A stretch of DNA of 58,254 bases, taken from NCBI GenBank assembly GCA_001942045.1, contig MSTD01000040.1, forward strand, positions 1-58,254. Direction: 5' to 3'. The notes under the pieces are model-generated. The model searched no databases. It saw only the letters and a program-made list of their open reading frames with translations, and was not told the origin of the DNA. The position numbers and the translations under genes were made by a program. The DNA comes from Mycolicibacterium porcinum. GTDB lineage: Bacteria > Actinomycetota > Actinomycetes > Mycobacteriales > Mycobacteriaceae. Shown here piece by piece: positions 42,877 through 51,588 of this stretch. Positions within the stretch are counted from its first letter, which is position 1, and the number at the start of each line of letters is the position of its first letter.

Positions 42877-43158
42877 GTGCATTACGAGATTCTGGATCTG
42901 GTCCGAGAACGAGCGAACGAGAAAGACTGGGACCTGATCTTCGACAGCGGACCGAATGCGGAGTACCGCACCATGGTGTGGGAACACCCTCTGCTCAGCG
43001 CATCCGGTGTGGCCACCGAACTGGAGATCGGGTTCAGCCCGGACGGTCGCATCGTCTTCTCTGAGCGGCGGCTCGGCGGCGTCGCCCACAAGCGCATCAA
43101 GCCGGGGAATGCCTTCGCCTCGACCGATCTGTGCCTGGCGGCGCTGCAGATGATCTGA
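42877..43158 (+). CDS. Small hypothetical cytoplasmic protein
   Basis: 93-aa soluble protein (VHYEILDLVRERANEKDWDL) with no signal or membrane helix, predicted alpha+beta, including AEYRTMVWEHPLLSASG and FSERRLGGVAHKRI. GTG at 42877 is chosen for the GAGAGGAG six bases upstream; an in-frame ATG at 42862 would add MRGAT. It precedes the DUF4239 membrane protein by 73 bp on the same strand. No function recognised. Confidence 0.6.
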   Translation: MHYEILDLVRERANEKDWDLIFDSGPNAEYRTMVWEHPLLSASGVATELEIGFSPDGRIVFSERRLGGVAHKRIKPGNAFASTDLCLAALQMI

Positions 43159-43231
43159 TCCGGAACCGACCGGACCCAAACCGAACGATCCGCCTCCACA
43201 CCGAGAAGTTTGCTGGCATTCTTTTTCAACT

Positions 43232-44017
43232 ATGGGCGACTTTGGGTTGGCCGGGACCTGGCTCCTGCTCGCGGTGGTCATTGTGGGCGCGGTGGGCCTG
43301 GCTGTCGGCAGCGTGTTGCTGGCCAGCCGGGTGATCGCGCGTGATACACGGCCGGAGCACAACTCGGTGTTGTCACCGTTCCTGACCGTCGTCGGCCTGG
43401 TCTACGGTGCCCTGCTCGGATTTACTGTGGTCGTCGGATGGCAGCAGTACCTCTCTGCTCAGACGAACGTGTCCAACGAAGCCTCGACGTTGGTAACCAT
43501 GTACCGCCAGACGGTGGCGATGCCGCAGCCCGAACAGGCGAAGATCCGGGAACAACTCCGCATCTACGCGGCCGCTGTGCAGGGCCCGGAATGGGGCAAG
43601 AATGAGTTCGGCCCGATCAGCAACAACGGCCGGCACGCGCTCACCGAGATGTATCGCATCGTCGGCTCCTCGAAGTCCGACGGCATGACGAGCACGATCA
43701 ACAGTCAGTTCCTCACCCAACTGGCCACGCTCACCTCGGACCGCAGCGCCCGGATCCTCAATTCAAGCCCACGGATCCCCGTGCTGTTGTGGTGCGCGCT
43801 GATCTTCGGGAGCGTAGTGCTGATCACCCTGGCGAGCTTCATGCGACTAGAGAGCAACCGGGCCCACATGATCTTGGTCAGCACCGTCACGGTGCTGCTG
43901 GCTTTGCTGCTTTTCCTCGTCTTCATGCTGGACCATCCGTACGGCCCGGTCGGTGTTACCCCACAACGGTTTTCACACGCCGTGATGGTGTTCGACCTGG
44001 TCGACAAGGGAACCTGA
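43232..44017 (+). CDS. DUF4239 (bestrophin-like) membrane protein
   Basis: 261-aa protein. Two N-terminal hydrophobic helices (about residues 8-30 and 48-70) and two C-terminal ones (about 182-205 and 211-232) flank a soluble helical middle with NVSNEASTLVTMYRQTVAM. This arrangement and the middle NEAS/YRQ segment are typical of DUF4239, a bestrophin-like family of uncertain role. ATG at 43232; no good ribosome site. It stands alone upstream of the TetR operon, whose promoter lies 96 bp after its stop. Confidence 0.82.
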   Translation: MGDFGLAGTWLLLAVVIVGAVGLAVGSVLLASRVIARDTRPEHNSVLSPFLTVVGLVYGALLGFTVVVGWQQYLSAQTNVSNEASTLVTMYRQTVAMPQPEQAKIREQLRIYAAAVQGPEWGKNEFGPISNNGRHALTEMYRIVGSSKSDGMTSTINSQFLTQLATLTSDRSARILNSSPRIPVLLWCALIFGSVVLITLASFMRLESNRAHMILVSTVTVLLALLLFLVFMLDHPYGPVGVTPQRFSHAVMVFDLVDKGT

Positions 44018-44112
44018 CCCGTTCCGCGTTGTTTCCGACCGTAGGGCTGTGTTCGACGACGACCACGACCCTGGCGTCGAAAACCGCGAGTCACGCGCGC
44101 CGAAATCACCTA

Positions 44113-44142
44113 TTGACTCAATTACGTGACACACCGTAATTT
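44113..44142 (+). promoter_or_regulatory. TetR promoter with built-in operator, leaderless
   Basis: -35 TTGACT (44113-44118), 18-base spacer and -10 TAATTT (44137-44142), leading to a transcription start at or next to the GTG (44149). The inverted repeat ATTACG - eight bases - CGTAAT (44121-44140) fills the spacer, a classic arrangement for autorepression by the adjacent TetR protein. Confidence 0.7.
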
Positions 44143-44148
44143 AACGAT

Positions 44149-44760
44149 GTGTCCTCGATCACAGGCCCCGGCCGGCCGCGTGACCCGCAAACTCAGCGCG
44201 ACATCATGCGTGCCACCCGTGCCCTGCTGGCACGGGACGGCTACGACCAGCTGTCCATCGAGGCCATCGCCCGCGAGGCCGGTGTCAGCCGGCCGACCGT
44301 CTACCGGCGTTGGCCCTCCAAGGCCCACCTGGTGTTCGACGCCGCGTTCGAGCAGCCCCCTGGCGGTGAACTCCTCTCGGTAACAGGAGATTTCGAGACC
44401 GACGTGCGGGCCTTCGCCGGCGCCGTGCTCACGTTCTGGCTGAATCCGGTCGTCGAGGCGGCGGCGCTGGGCATCCTCACCGAACGCCGCCGCGACCCGG
44501 AGCTACACATCCGCACCCAGCAACTGCTCGATGAGCGGACCAAGGATGCGTTCCGCGCGCTGGTCTCCTCCGGCATCGAGCAGGGCCGGGTCCATCCCGA
44601 TGTCGACGTCGACATGGTCTACCAGGCGGTGATCGGCACCGCGTTCTACACCGCCCACATGGAACCGGACGTCGATATCAGCGCCACCGCAGATCGACTG
44701 TGCTCCTTGCTGATCGAAGGAGCCGGACGTACCCAACCCCGAAGGAAGGACCATCAATGA
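44149..44760 (+). CDS. TetR-family repressor
   Basis: 203-aa regulator. The TetR_N HTH spans DQLSIEAIAREAGVSRPTVY (about residues 30-50), with VYRRWPSKAHLVFDAAFEQP following. A C-terminal all-helical ligand-binding domain contains LTFWLNPVVEAAALGILTER. GTG start, leaderless. The stop overlaps the DUF1214 start (ATGA), so it controls its own operon of DUF1214 protein and sulfotransferase through the palindrome at 44121-44140. Inducer unknown. Confidence 0.92.
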   Translation: MSSITGPGRPRDPQTQRDIMRATRALLARDGYDQLSIEAIAREAGVSRPTVYRRWPSKAHLVFDAAFEQPPGGELLSVTGDFETDVRAFAGAVLTFWLNPVVEAAALGILTERRRDPELHIRTQQLLDERTKDAFRALVSSGIEQGRVHPDVDVDMVYQAVIGTAFYTAHMEPDVDISATADRLCSLLIEGAGRTQPRRKDHQ

Positions 44761-45833
44761 CCGACAAGAACGAGCTGTCCGCAGCGTTCAACGGCCTGCT
44801 CGACGAGGTGCGCGCCATCGAACAGAAACTGCTCGATGCCGACCCCGCCCTGAGCGAGCCCGATCTGCTCGACGGATACCGGCTGGCGTTCAGCGTGCTG
44901 CGCGTCGCCGTCGACGCGTACGTGTGGGGTGACCGCGACAAGCCGATCCTGGTCGACGTCATCAGCCCCTACCTCAAATGGGGCGGTGACAATTCCGACG
45001 CGTTCTACCAGCTCGCACCGCTGGATCCGACCCGGACGTACCGGGTCACCGGCAACCGCGGCGATGCGGTCTACCTGTCGATGACCGTCTACGGCGGCCC
45101 CGGTGAAGGCCGCTACAGCGACCGCATCGTCGGCACGATCAACAACCGCGACCTCGAATTCGACGAGGACGGCAACTTCGAGTTCGTCATGAGCCCCGAC
45201 CCCCAGCCGGGCGCCTGGCTCAAGCTCGATCCCGACACCGAATTCGCCCTGACGCGTGATTACCTCAACAACCCGGACACTGACCGGCGGCCGACGTGGC
45301 GGATCGAGACCCTCGACCCGCCGGCCCGGCGCTCCGACAGCGCAGCCGAGCTCGCCCGTCGCTTCCAGTACGCGAAAAACTGGTTACACGAGCAGGTCTC
45401 GTTCCTGCCCACCAAGGTCGAGCCGGCCAATCAGCTGCACCCGCCGTTCCCGGTCCCGCAGAACGCCTACGGCTGGTCGGCGGCCGACGCGGCCTACGCG
45501 ATGGGTGCGTACGAGTTGGCGCCTGATCAGGCCCTGATCATCGAGGGCACCTCACCCGAATGCGTGTTCTGGAACCTGTGCCTGTGGAATCCGTTCCTGC
45601 ACACCTACGACTACACCCATGAGCGGGTGACGATCAACGGTGCCCACGTCACCTACGAGACGGACGGGTCGTGGCGCATCGTCATCAGCGACAAGGACCC
45701 CGGCCATCCGAACTGGGTATCCACGGCCGGACGGTCCAAGGGCCTCATCTGGCTGCGCTGGTTCCTGCCCGAGGAGACCCCGGCTCATCCGCAGTGCCGG
45801 GTGGTCGACGTGGCCGAGGTATCGGCCCGGTGA
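44757..45833 (+). CDS. DUF1214 domain protein
   Basis: 358-aa soluble protein dominated by a C-terminal beta-sandwich DUF1214 domain (LNLCLWNP-like WNLCLWNPFLHTYDY and the closing ISDKDPGHPNWVSTAGRSKG, GLIWLRWFLPEE). The N-terminal half is helical, with FSVLRVAVDAYVWGD and a strand pair DAVYLSMTVYGGPGEGRYS. Function of DUF1214 proteins is unsettled; they often accompany sulfotransferases or steroid-related genes in mycobacteria, as here. Coupled at both ends: ATGA with tetR and GTGA with the sulfotransferase. Confidence 0.85.
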   Translation: MTDKNELSAAFNGLLDEVRAIEQKLLDADPALSEPDLLDGYRLAFSVLRVAVDAYVWGDRDKPILVDVISPYLKWGGDNSDAFYQLAPLDPTRTYRVTGNRGDAVYLSMTVYGGPGEGRYSDRIVGTINNRDLEFDEDGNFEFVMSPDPQPGAWLKLDPDTEFALTRDYLNNPDTDRRPTWRIETLDPPARRSDSAAELARRFQYAKNWLHEQVSFLPTKVEPANQLHPPFPVPQNAYGWSAADAAYAMGAYELAPDQALIIEGTSPECVFWNLCLWNPFLHTYDYTHERVTINGAHVTYETDGSWRIVISDKDPGHPNWVSTAGRSKGLIWLRWFLPEETPAHPQCRVVDVAEVSAR

Positions 45834-47077
45834 CCACCAGCATGCAACGGCCGGCGCCGATCCGGTTCGACGACCTGGCGAATCCGGTGTACCCCCCTGC
45901 GGCCCAACCGATCCGCGACGGACTGGCCGCATACGGCGCGAACCTGGACCTCAACCCCGAGGCACTGCTGACGGCAGCGACCGAGCGGACCGGGCTGGAC
46001 GATTTCGGTGACCCCGCGTTCCGGGAACGTCTCGACGTGCTCTGTACCTCGCTGCGTGACGAAGCGGGTCTGTCCGATACCGGTGTGGCGATCGCGTTCG
46101 AGCAGTTGGTCGGCAACCTGGTCAACCGGCTGCGCTTGGAGGCGCTGATCGCCGAGCATCCCGAGATCGAGGACGTCGAGATCGAACGGCCGATCATCAT
46201 CTGCGGTCTCCCCCGCACCGGCACCACGCATCTGCACAACCTGCTCGCCGCCGACCCGGCCCTGCGTCATCTGCCCTACTGGGAGAGTCTGGAACCGGTG
46301 CCCGGGCCCGGCGAGGACACCCCACAGCCGCGCCGGGATCGATGCGCCGCGGGCCTGGAACTGGTGAACACCTCACTGCCGGAGTTCCGGCGGATGCATG
46401 ACATGACCGTCGATCACGCCCACGAGGAGATCCAGCTCCTGGCCAACGACATCTCGGGCATGCTCTTCGAAACCACCTACTACGTGCCGAGTTTCGCCGC
46501 TCACTACAAGACACACGACCAGGCGGCGTCCTATCGGTACGTCAAGCGCAGCTTGCAGGCGATGCAGTGGCTGCGCGGCGGGACTCGATGGGTGCTCAAA
46601 TCGCCCCAGCATCTGGAGCAGTTCCCCACCCTCGCCGCCACCTTCCCGGACGCGACTTTCGTTGTCACCCATCGTGATCCGGTCGAGGTGACGCTGTCGA
46701 TGATGACGATGATCTGCTATGCGACCCGGATGGCGGTGACCCGTCCCGATGTCGCGCAGCTGACCGGGCACTGGCTGGGCCGCATCGACGATCTGCTCGC
46801 CGGCTGCATCCGCGATCGTGACGTGCTGCCCGCCGGGCAGTCCATCGATGTCCGGTTCGACGACTTCATGGCCGACGAGCGGGGCACCCTGGCCGACATC
46901 TACCGACTCGCCGACCAACCGTTCGGCGACGATGTGCGGACGGCGATGACCGACTTCCTCACCGAGCACCCGCGCGGCCGCTACGGGGGCGTCATCTACG
47001 ACGCAGCGGATCTGCACCTCGATCCGGCCGCCCTGGCCGAGCGGTTCCGGGACTACCGCGAGCGGTTCCTCGGCTAG
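45830..47077 (+). CDS. Sulfotransferase family protein
   Basis: 415-aa PAPS-dependent sulfotransferase of the mycobacterial Stf-like family. The 5'-phosphosulfate loop IIICGLPRTGTTHLHNLL is at about residues 122-140 and the 3'-phosphate segment FVVTHRDPVEVTLSMM near 285. A 120-residue helical N-terminal extension is usual for this family. GTG start coupled to DUF1214. The acceptor is unknown (lipid, trehalose or xenobiotic are possible). Operon partner of TetR and DUF1214, so expression should respond to the TetR ligand. Convergent overlap of four bases with the GntR gene. Confidence 0.9.
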   Translation: MTTSMQRPAPIRFDDLANPVYPPAAQPIRDGLAAYGANLDLNPEALLTAATERTGLDDFGDPAFRERLDVLCTSLRDEAGLSDTGVAIAFEQLVGNLVNRLRLEALIAEHPEIEDVEIERPIIICGLPRTGTTHLHNLLAADPALRHLPYWESLEPVPGPGEDTPQPRRDRCAAGLELVNTSLPEFRRMHDMTVDHAHEEIQLLANDISGMLFETTYYVPSFAAHYKTHDQAASYRYVKRSLQAMQWLRGGTRWVLKSPQHLEQFPTLAATFPDATFVVTHRDPVEVTLSMMTMICYATRMAVTRPDVAQLTGHWLGRIDDLLAGCIRDRDVLPAGQSIDVRFDDFMADERGTLADIYRLADQPFGDDVRTAMTDFLTEHPRGRYGGVIYDAADLHLDPAALAERFRDYRERFLG

Positions 47078-47862
47078 ACGCCCTGGCCGCCGACCCGCCG
47101 CATCGCGGCGGTGATGTGTTCGAAGTCGATCGCCAGGTGTGCGCGGGCCAGCGCTTCGGCGTCGTCGCCGCGACGCCCGGCGATCGCTTCGATCAACTGT
47201 TCGTGCTCGTGCAGGGCCCGTAACTCCATCTCGCGCATGGTCGCCGATTCACCCCACAGGTGCGCCGGTGCCGCGATGCTCACGGAGGCTTCCAACTCGA
47301 TCAACATCTGTTTGAGCACGGCGTTGCCGGCCGCATCCATGATCGCCAGGTGCAACGCGCTGTCCGCCTGCTGGGCGGCCAGACCGCTCTCCGCGCGACG
47401 GTAGGCCTCGAGCCGTTCCCGCAGCACCACGAGGTCGTCGTCCGTTCGGGACTCCGCGGCCGCCCGGCATACCGCTCCGTGGATTCGGCAGATGGCGTCG
47501 CAGCGGTCGCGTAGTTCGTCGAGGCGCGTGGTCAGCGTTCGCCCGACGGCGGCGGTCGACGACTCGGGCCATTGCTGCAGCACATAGGTGCCCCCGCCGC
47601 GGCCGCTGCGCCGCGTCTCCACCAGGCCCAGCTCGACCAGCCGGGAAAGGGCCGCGCGAACCGTCATCCGGCCGACTTTGAGGGACGCGGCGAGTTCACG
47701 CTCAGCCGGCAGCCGGGAGCCGGGCAGGTATTCGCCGATGGCCACTGCGGTGACGAGACGGTCGGTGATCTCATCCACGCGCGACGAGGGTTCGAGTTCG
47801 CGCTCGAGCAGCCCGGGCGCGGTGCCAGCGGGCTCTGTCGTTTGCGGCTCGGGATTCCCCAT
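47074..47862 (-). CDS. GntR/FadR-type (FCD) regulator
   Basis: 262-aa regulator. The wHTH spans GSRLPAERELAASLKVGRMT then VRAALSRLVELGLVETR (about residues 48-88), followed by the all-helical FCD ligand domain with metal-type residues in HLAIMDAAGN (His ligand) and LHEHEQLIEAI. ATG at 47862 is chosen over the frame to 47886. Between it and the divergent aminopeptidase gene there is a perfect 29-bp palindrome; the GntR protein is the natural binder. It probably governs the adjacent peptidase and permease genes according to a carboxylate or amino acid ligand. Confidence 0.92.
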   Translation of the reverse strand: MGNPEPQTTEPAGTAPGLLERELEPSSRVDEITDRLVTAVAIGEYLPGSRLPAERELAASLKVGRMTVRAALSRLVELGLVETRRSGRGGGTYVLQQWPESSTAAVGRTLTTRLDELRDRCDAICRIHGAVCRAAAESRTDDDLVVLRERLEAYRRAESGLAAQQADSALHLAIMDAAGNAVLKQMLIELEASVSIAAPAHLWGESATMREMELRALHEHEQLIEAIAGRRGDDAEALARAHLAIDFEHITAAMRRVGGQGV

Positions 47863-47897
47863 GGGCACACAATATCGACGTCTCAAATTAAATCCTG

Positions 47898-47930
47898 ATT
47901 AATGGTCTTGTCACAAGACCATTAATGGTC
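47898..47930. promoter_or_regulatory. GntR operator: perfect 29-bp palindrome plus third half-site
   Basis: Arms ATTAATGGTCTTG and CAAGACCATTAAT (13 bases each) are exactly complementary around the centre TCA (47898-47926). ATTAATGGTC recurs at 47921-47930, overlapping the right arm and running to the peptidase start. The core TTGTCACAA fits FadR/GntR operator symmetry. Lies between gntR and the peptidase gene. Confidence 0.85.
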
Positions 47931-47931
47931 C

Positions 47932-48861
47932 ATGCTGACCGCCATGCCTCGTTCCACCCGCACGGTGCCCTTCCGCGGTCACGAGACCTGGGTTCAGGTC
48001 ACCACACCCGAAACTGCCCGACCCGACGCGCTGCCCTTGTTCGTCCTGCACGGTGGCCCCGGCATGGCCCACAACTACGTCGCCAACATCGCCGCCCTCG
48101 CCGACGAGACCGGCCGCACCGTCATCCACTACGACCAGTTGGGTTGCGGCAACAGCACGCATCTGCCCGACGCACCCGCCGACTTCTGGACACCACAGCT
48201 CTTCGTCGACGAGTTCCACACCGTCCACGAGGCTCTCGGAATCGAGAGGTACCACGTGCTCGGACAATCGTGGGGCGGCATGCTCGGCGCCGAGATCGCC
48301 GTGCGCGCCCCGGAGGGGCTGGCTTCGCTGTCGATCTGCAACTCCCCCGCCTCGATGCAATTGTGGGTCGAGGGTGCTGCCGAGCTGCGCGCTCAACTGC
48401 CTGCAGAGGCCCGCGCCGCGCTGGAGCGCCATGAGGCCGACGGCACGGTCACCGATCCGGCATACCTCGCCGCCACGGAGGAGTTCTACCGGCGCCATGT
48501 CTGCCGGATCGAGCCGATGCCCAAGGACTTCGCCGACACCGTGGCTCAGATGGAGGCCGAGCCGACGGTGTACCACACGATGAACGGCCCCAACGAGTTT
48601 CACGTCATCGGCACTCTGCGGGATTGGAGCATCATCGACCGCCTGCCATCGGTCACCGCCCCGACCCTCGTCATCGCGGGCGAATTCGATGAGGCCACCC
48701 CGGCGACTTGGCAACCCTATGCCGACCTCATTCCCGACGCTCGCAGCCACGTGTTCGCCGGCACCAGCCACTGCACTCACCTGGAAAAACCCGAGGAGTT
48801 CCGCTCGGTGATCGCCGAGTTCCTGAATCAGCACGATCTGGCCGCTGCCGCCCAGGCCTGA
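47932..48861 (+). CDS. Proline iminopeptidase-like alpha/beta hydrolase
   Basis: 309-aa hydrolase of the S33 proline iminopeptidase family, which releases N-terminal proline or related residues. The oxyanion sequence LHGGPGMAHNYV follows strand 3, the nucleophile serine is in GQSWGGMLGAEIA, the acid in AGEFDEATPATW and the histidine in SHCTHLEKPEEF. The start at 47932 (ATGCTG) or the ATG at 47944 (MPRSTRTVPF) are both possible; both are very close to the operator. Forms a transcriptional unit with the amino-acid permease 45 bp downstream. Confidence 0.9.
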   Translation: MLTAMPRSTRTVPFRGHETWVQVTTPETARPDALPLFVLHGGPGMAHNYVANIAALADETGRTVIHYDQLGCGNSTHLPDAPADFWTPQLFVDEFHTVHEALGIERYHVLGQSWGGMLGAEIAVRAPEGLASLSICNSPASMQLWVEGAAELRAQLPAEARAALERHEADGTVTDPAYLAATEEFYRRHVCRIEPMPKDFADTVAQMEAEPTVYHTMNGPNEFHVIGTLRDWSIIDRLPSVTAPTLVIAGEFDEATPATWQPYADLIPDARSHVFAGTSHCTHLEKPEEFRSVIAEFLNQHDLAAAAQA

Positions 48862-48906
48862 CCTACACCCCCTCGACTCCGACCCTTCGACTCCGACAGG
48901 AGCGCC

Positions 48907-50313
48907 ATGGCAACAGAGGCGACCGCCGCCCATCTCACCACCGGTGAAGGGCAACGCGATCTCGAATCATTCGGCTACAAGCAGGAACTCAGCCGCTCGG
49001 TCTCAACCGCCGACCTCATCGTCTACGGCCTGGTGTTCATGGTGCCCATCGCACCCTGGACCATCTTCGGGACGGTCTACAACAGCGCATCGGGCATGGT
49101 GCCGCTGGTCTACCTGATCGGCCTGATCGCCATGGTGTTCACCGCACTGGCCTACTCCCAGATGGCCAAGTCGTTCCCGCTGGCGGGGTCGGTGTACGCC
49201 TACGTGGGCCGCGGTATCCACCCCGGCCTCGGCTTCTTCGCCGGCTGGGCCATCCTGCTCGATTACCTGTTGATCCCCACCCTGCTCTACGTCTTCGCCG
49301 CCGAATCGATGGTCGGACTCTTCCCGGGTACTCCCCGCTGGGTGTGGGCGATCGTCTTCGTGGTGGTGAACACGATCATCAACCTGCTCGGCGTGGGTTC
49401 ACTCAAGATCGTGAACCGCGTATTCCTCGCCGTGGAACTGGTTTTCGTCGTGCTGTTCGTGATCATCGCGGTGCGCGCCATCAACGGACAGTCGCTCCCC
49501 GACGTCGGGTGGAGCGCGCTGCCGATCTGGAACTCCGAGTTGGTCACCGCGCCGTTGATCGCGGCGGCACTGTCGATCGCCGTGCTGAGCTTCCTCGGCT
49601 TCGACGGCATCTCCACGCTCGCCGAGGAATCGACCGGGAAGAAGAACCCGGCCGGACGCGCGATGATCGCCGCCCTGTTCGTGGTGGCGTTCCTGTTCAT
49701 TACCCAGACCTGGCTGGCCAGCCTGCTGGCCGGGGGCCGCGAATCATTCAGTGACGACGAGGTGGGCAACGCCTTCTTCTTGCTGGTGCAGGCCGCGTCG
49801 AGCACCGGATGGATGAACGCGTTCTTCGTGGTCAACGTGCTCGCCGTCGGTTTCGCCAATGCGATGGCCGCCCAGGCCGCGACCAGCCGGTTACTGTTCT
49901 CGATGAGCCGCGACCGCCAACTGCCCGCGTTCCTGTCCACGATCAGCTCCCGCAAGGTGCCGATCGCCGCCATCCTGGTGGTCAGCGCCCTCAGTCTGGT
50001 GCTGGTGCTGTTCTTCGTCGGCCAGATCGGCTTGATCTCGTCGCTGGTGAATTTCGGTGCGCTGTTCGGCTTCTGTCTGCTGCACGCCTCGGTCATCTGG
50101 TACTACACGGTGCGCCAGAAGTCCAAGAACTACCTGCTGCACCTGGTGGTGCCGACCATCGGCTTCCTGATCATCGGATACGTGTTGATCAACGCCGATG
50201 CGCTGGCCAAGATCGGCGGCATCGTTTGGCTGGTGATCGGCGCAATCATATTCGCCTCCAACATGATCCGAGGACGCGGGGTCCCGGAACTAGCTGAGGA
50301 ACCGGCGACGTAA
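48907..50313 (+). CDS. APC-superfamily amino-acid permease
   Basis: 468-aa integral membrane transporter with about twelve hydrophobic helices. The first-helix signature VMVPIAPWTIFGTVYNSASGM-like region lies near residues 46-66, with LAYSQMAKSFPLAGSVYAYV following, both typical of the APC superfamily. Coupled by position to the proline iminopeptidase and under the GntR operator, it probably imports an amino acid, amine or dipeptide product. Strong GGAGCGCC ribosome site before the ATG. The 3' end overlaps the convergent glycosylase gene by 24 bp. Confidence 0.9.
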   Translation: MATEATAAHLTTGEGQRDLESFGYKQELSRSVSTADLIVYGLVFMVPIAPWTIFGTVYNSASGMVPLVYLIGLIAMVFTALAYSQMAKSFPLAGSVYAYVGRGIHPGLGFFAGWAILLDYLLIPTLLYVFAAESMVGLFPGTPRWVWAIVFVVVNTIINLLGVGSLKIVNRVFLAVELVFVVLFVIIAVRAINGQSLPDVGWSALPIWNSELVTAPLIAAALSIAVLSFLGFDGISTLAEESTGKKNPAGRAMIAALFVVAFLFITQTWLASLLAGGRESFSDDEVGNAFFLLVQAASSTGWMNAFFVVNVLAVGFANAMAAQAATSRLLFSMSRDRQLPAFLSTISSRKVPIAAILVVSALSLVLVLFFVGQIGLISSLVNFGALFGFCLLHASVIWYYTVRQKSKNYLLHLVVPTIGFLIIGYVLINADALAKIGGIVWLVIGAIIFASNMIRGRGVPELAEEPAT

Positions 50314-51492
50314 CGGCTCGGCGAGGTCGCCACGACCCCCCACCTCGACCTCGCCCACCCCAAGCCACGACGCCATCGTCCTCAGCTCGACGGCCAGGGC
50401 CTCCGCCACCCGCGCGGGGTCCTGGCCGTCCTCCATGAACGCCCCGGGCACCTGTAGCGCGGTGTCGGTGCGTTTGAGATCGACCCGCGCCACCAGCTCA
50501 CCGTCGAGCATGAACGGCCATACGTAGTAACCGAATTGGCGTTTGGCCGCCGGAACGTAGATCTCGATCCGGTAGTGAAAACCGAACAGCCGCTCCACCC
50601 GGGGACGGAAGAAGATCAGCGGGTCGAACGGGCACAGCAGCGCCGTGCCGCGGTCACGTCGCGGCACGGTCTGGCCGGCACGAAGATATGCCGGGACACC
50701 CTCGATGTCGATGGGCTCGAGCTCCCCGTCGGCCACCAGCTTGGCGATCGCCGGCTTGACCTGCTTCGCGCCCATCCGGAAGTAATCGCGGATGTCGGCC
50801 TCGGTGCCGACCCCCAGCGCGGTCGCGGCCCGCAGGGTCAGCTCGCGAACCGCCTCCTCGTCATCGACCTCACGGGCCAGCACCTCTGGCGGCAGCACCC
50901 GTTCGGTGAGGTCGTAGTGCCGGGCGAAGCCGACGCGCGTCGCCGTCGTCAAAACCCCTGAGGACCACAGTGCCTCGGCCACCCATTTGGTCTCACTGCG
51001 GTCCCACCACGGACCCTTACGGCCGCGCGGCTCGGACTCCAGGTGGGCTTCGATCTGCCCGGCCGTGGACGGGCCGAGTTCGGCAACCGTGGCGACGATG
51101 TCCTCGGCGAGTTTCGGGTTCTTCCGGACGATCTCGGTGCCCCACCGGCCGTGGGTGTACTCCCGCATCCGCCACCGCAGCAGCGGCCAGTCCTCGACGG
51201 CCATCAGCGCGGCCTCGTGCGCCCAGTACTCCACCAGCAGCCGGGGTGAGCGGGCGCTGTGGGACCAGGCCGCCCGGTCCAATGCGTCGCGGTCATAGGG
51301 TCCGAGCCGGCTGAACACCGGTGCGTAATGGGCCCGCACGGCCACCGACACCGAATCCAGCTGCAACACCTGGATCCGGGAGATCAGCTTGCGCAAATGG
51401 GCACGGGTGACGGGGCCGCGCGGCTTGGCGTCGTGGAACCCCTGCGCGGCGACAGCGATCCGGCGAGCCTGGGTTGTCGTCAGGGTGGCCAC
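50290..51492 (-). CDS. AlkZ/YcaQ-like DNA glycosylase (winged-helix protein)
   Basis: 400-aa HTH_42 family protein; bacterial AlkZ enzymes unhook DNA interstrand crosslinks and alkylated bases. Tandem winged helices occupy most of the chain: TRAHLRKLISRIQVLQLDSV then HYAPVFSRLGPYDRDAL, and a C-terminal region with PFDPLIFFRPRVERLFGF and RQFGYYVWPFMLDGELVARV, the most conserved part. GTG at 51492 (VATLTTTQARR) is preferred; the ORF to 51555 contains the direct repeat region. The catalytic Q-x-Q/D pair seen in AlkZ is represented by QLDSV here. Not linked to the permease functionally; the genes are convergent. Confidence 0.85.
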   Translation of the reverse strand: MATLTTTQARRIAVAAQGFHDAKPRGPVTRAHLRKLISRIQVLQLDSVSVAVRAHYAPVFSRLGPYDRDALDRAAWSHSARSPRLLVEYWAHEAALMAVEDWPLLRWRMREYTHGRWGTEIVRKNPKLAEDIVATVAELGPSTAGQIEAHLESEPRGRKGPWWDRSETKWVAEALWSSGVLTTATRVGFARHYDLTERVLPPEVLAREVDDEEAVRELTLRAATALGVGTEADIRDYFRMGAKQVKPAIAKLVADGELEPIDIEGVPAYLRAGQTVPRRDRGTALLCPFDPLIFFRPRVERLFGFHYRIEIYVPAAKRQFGYYVWPFMLDGELVARVDLKRTDTALQVPGAFMEDGQDPARVAEALAVELRTMASWLGVGEVEVGGRGDLAEPLRRRFLS

Positions 51493-51515
51493 TTGGCCAT
51501 GGTGCCCTAGGGGCA

Positions 51516-51572
51516 CGACAAGTAGCGCAGCGGATTGGAGCGAGAGGACCGACAAGTAGCGGAGCGGATTGG
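51516..51572 (+). repeat. 23-bp direct repeat upstream of the DUF4303 gene
   Basis: Copy 1 at 51516-51538 and copy 2 at 51550-51572 share the 23-mer CGACAAGTAGCG(C/G)AGCGGATTGG with one mismatch, 34 bp apart. It sits in the divergent interval between the AlkZ-like gene and the DUF4303 gene. It may be a dispersed chromosomal repeat or a regulatory tandem. Confidence 0.65.
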
Positions 51573-51588
51573 CGCGATACTGGTCCGC

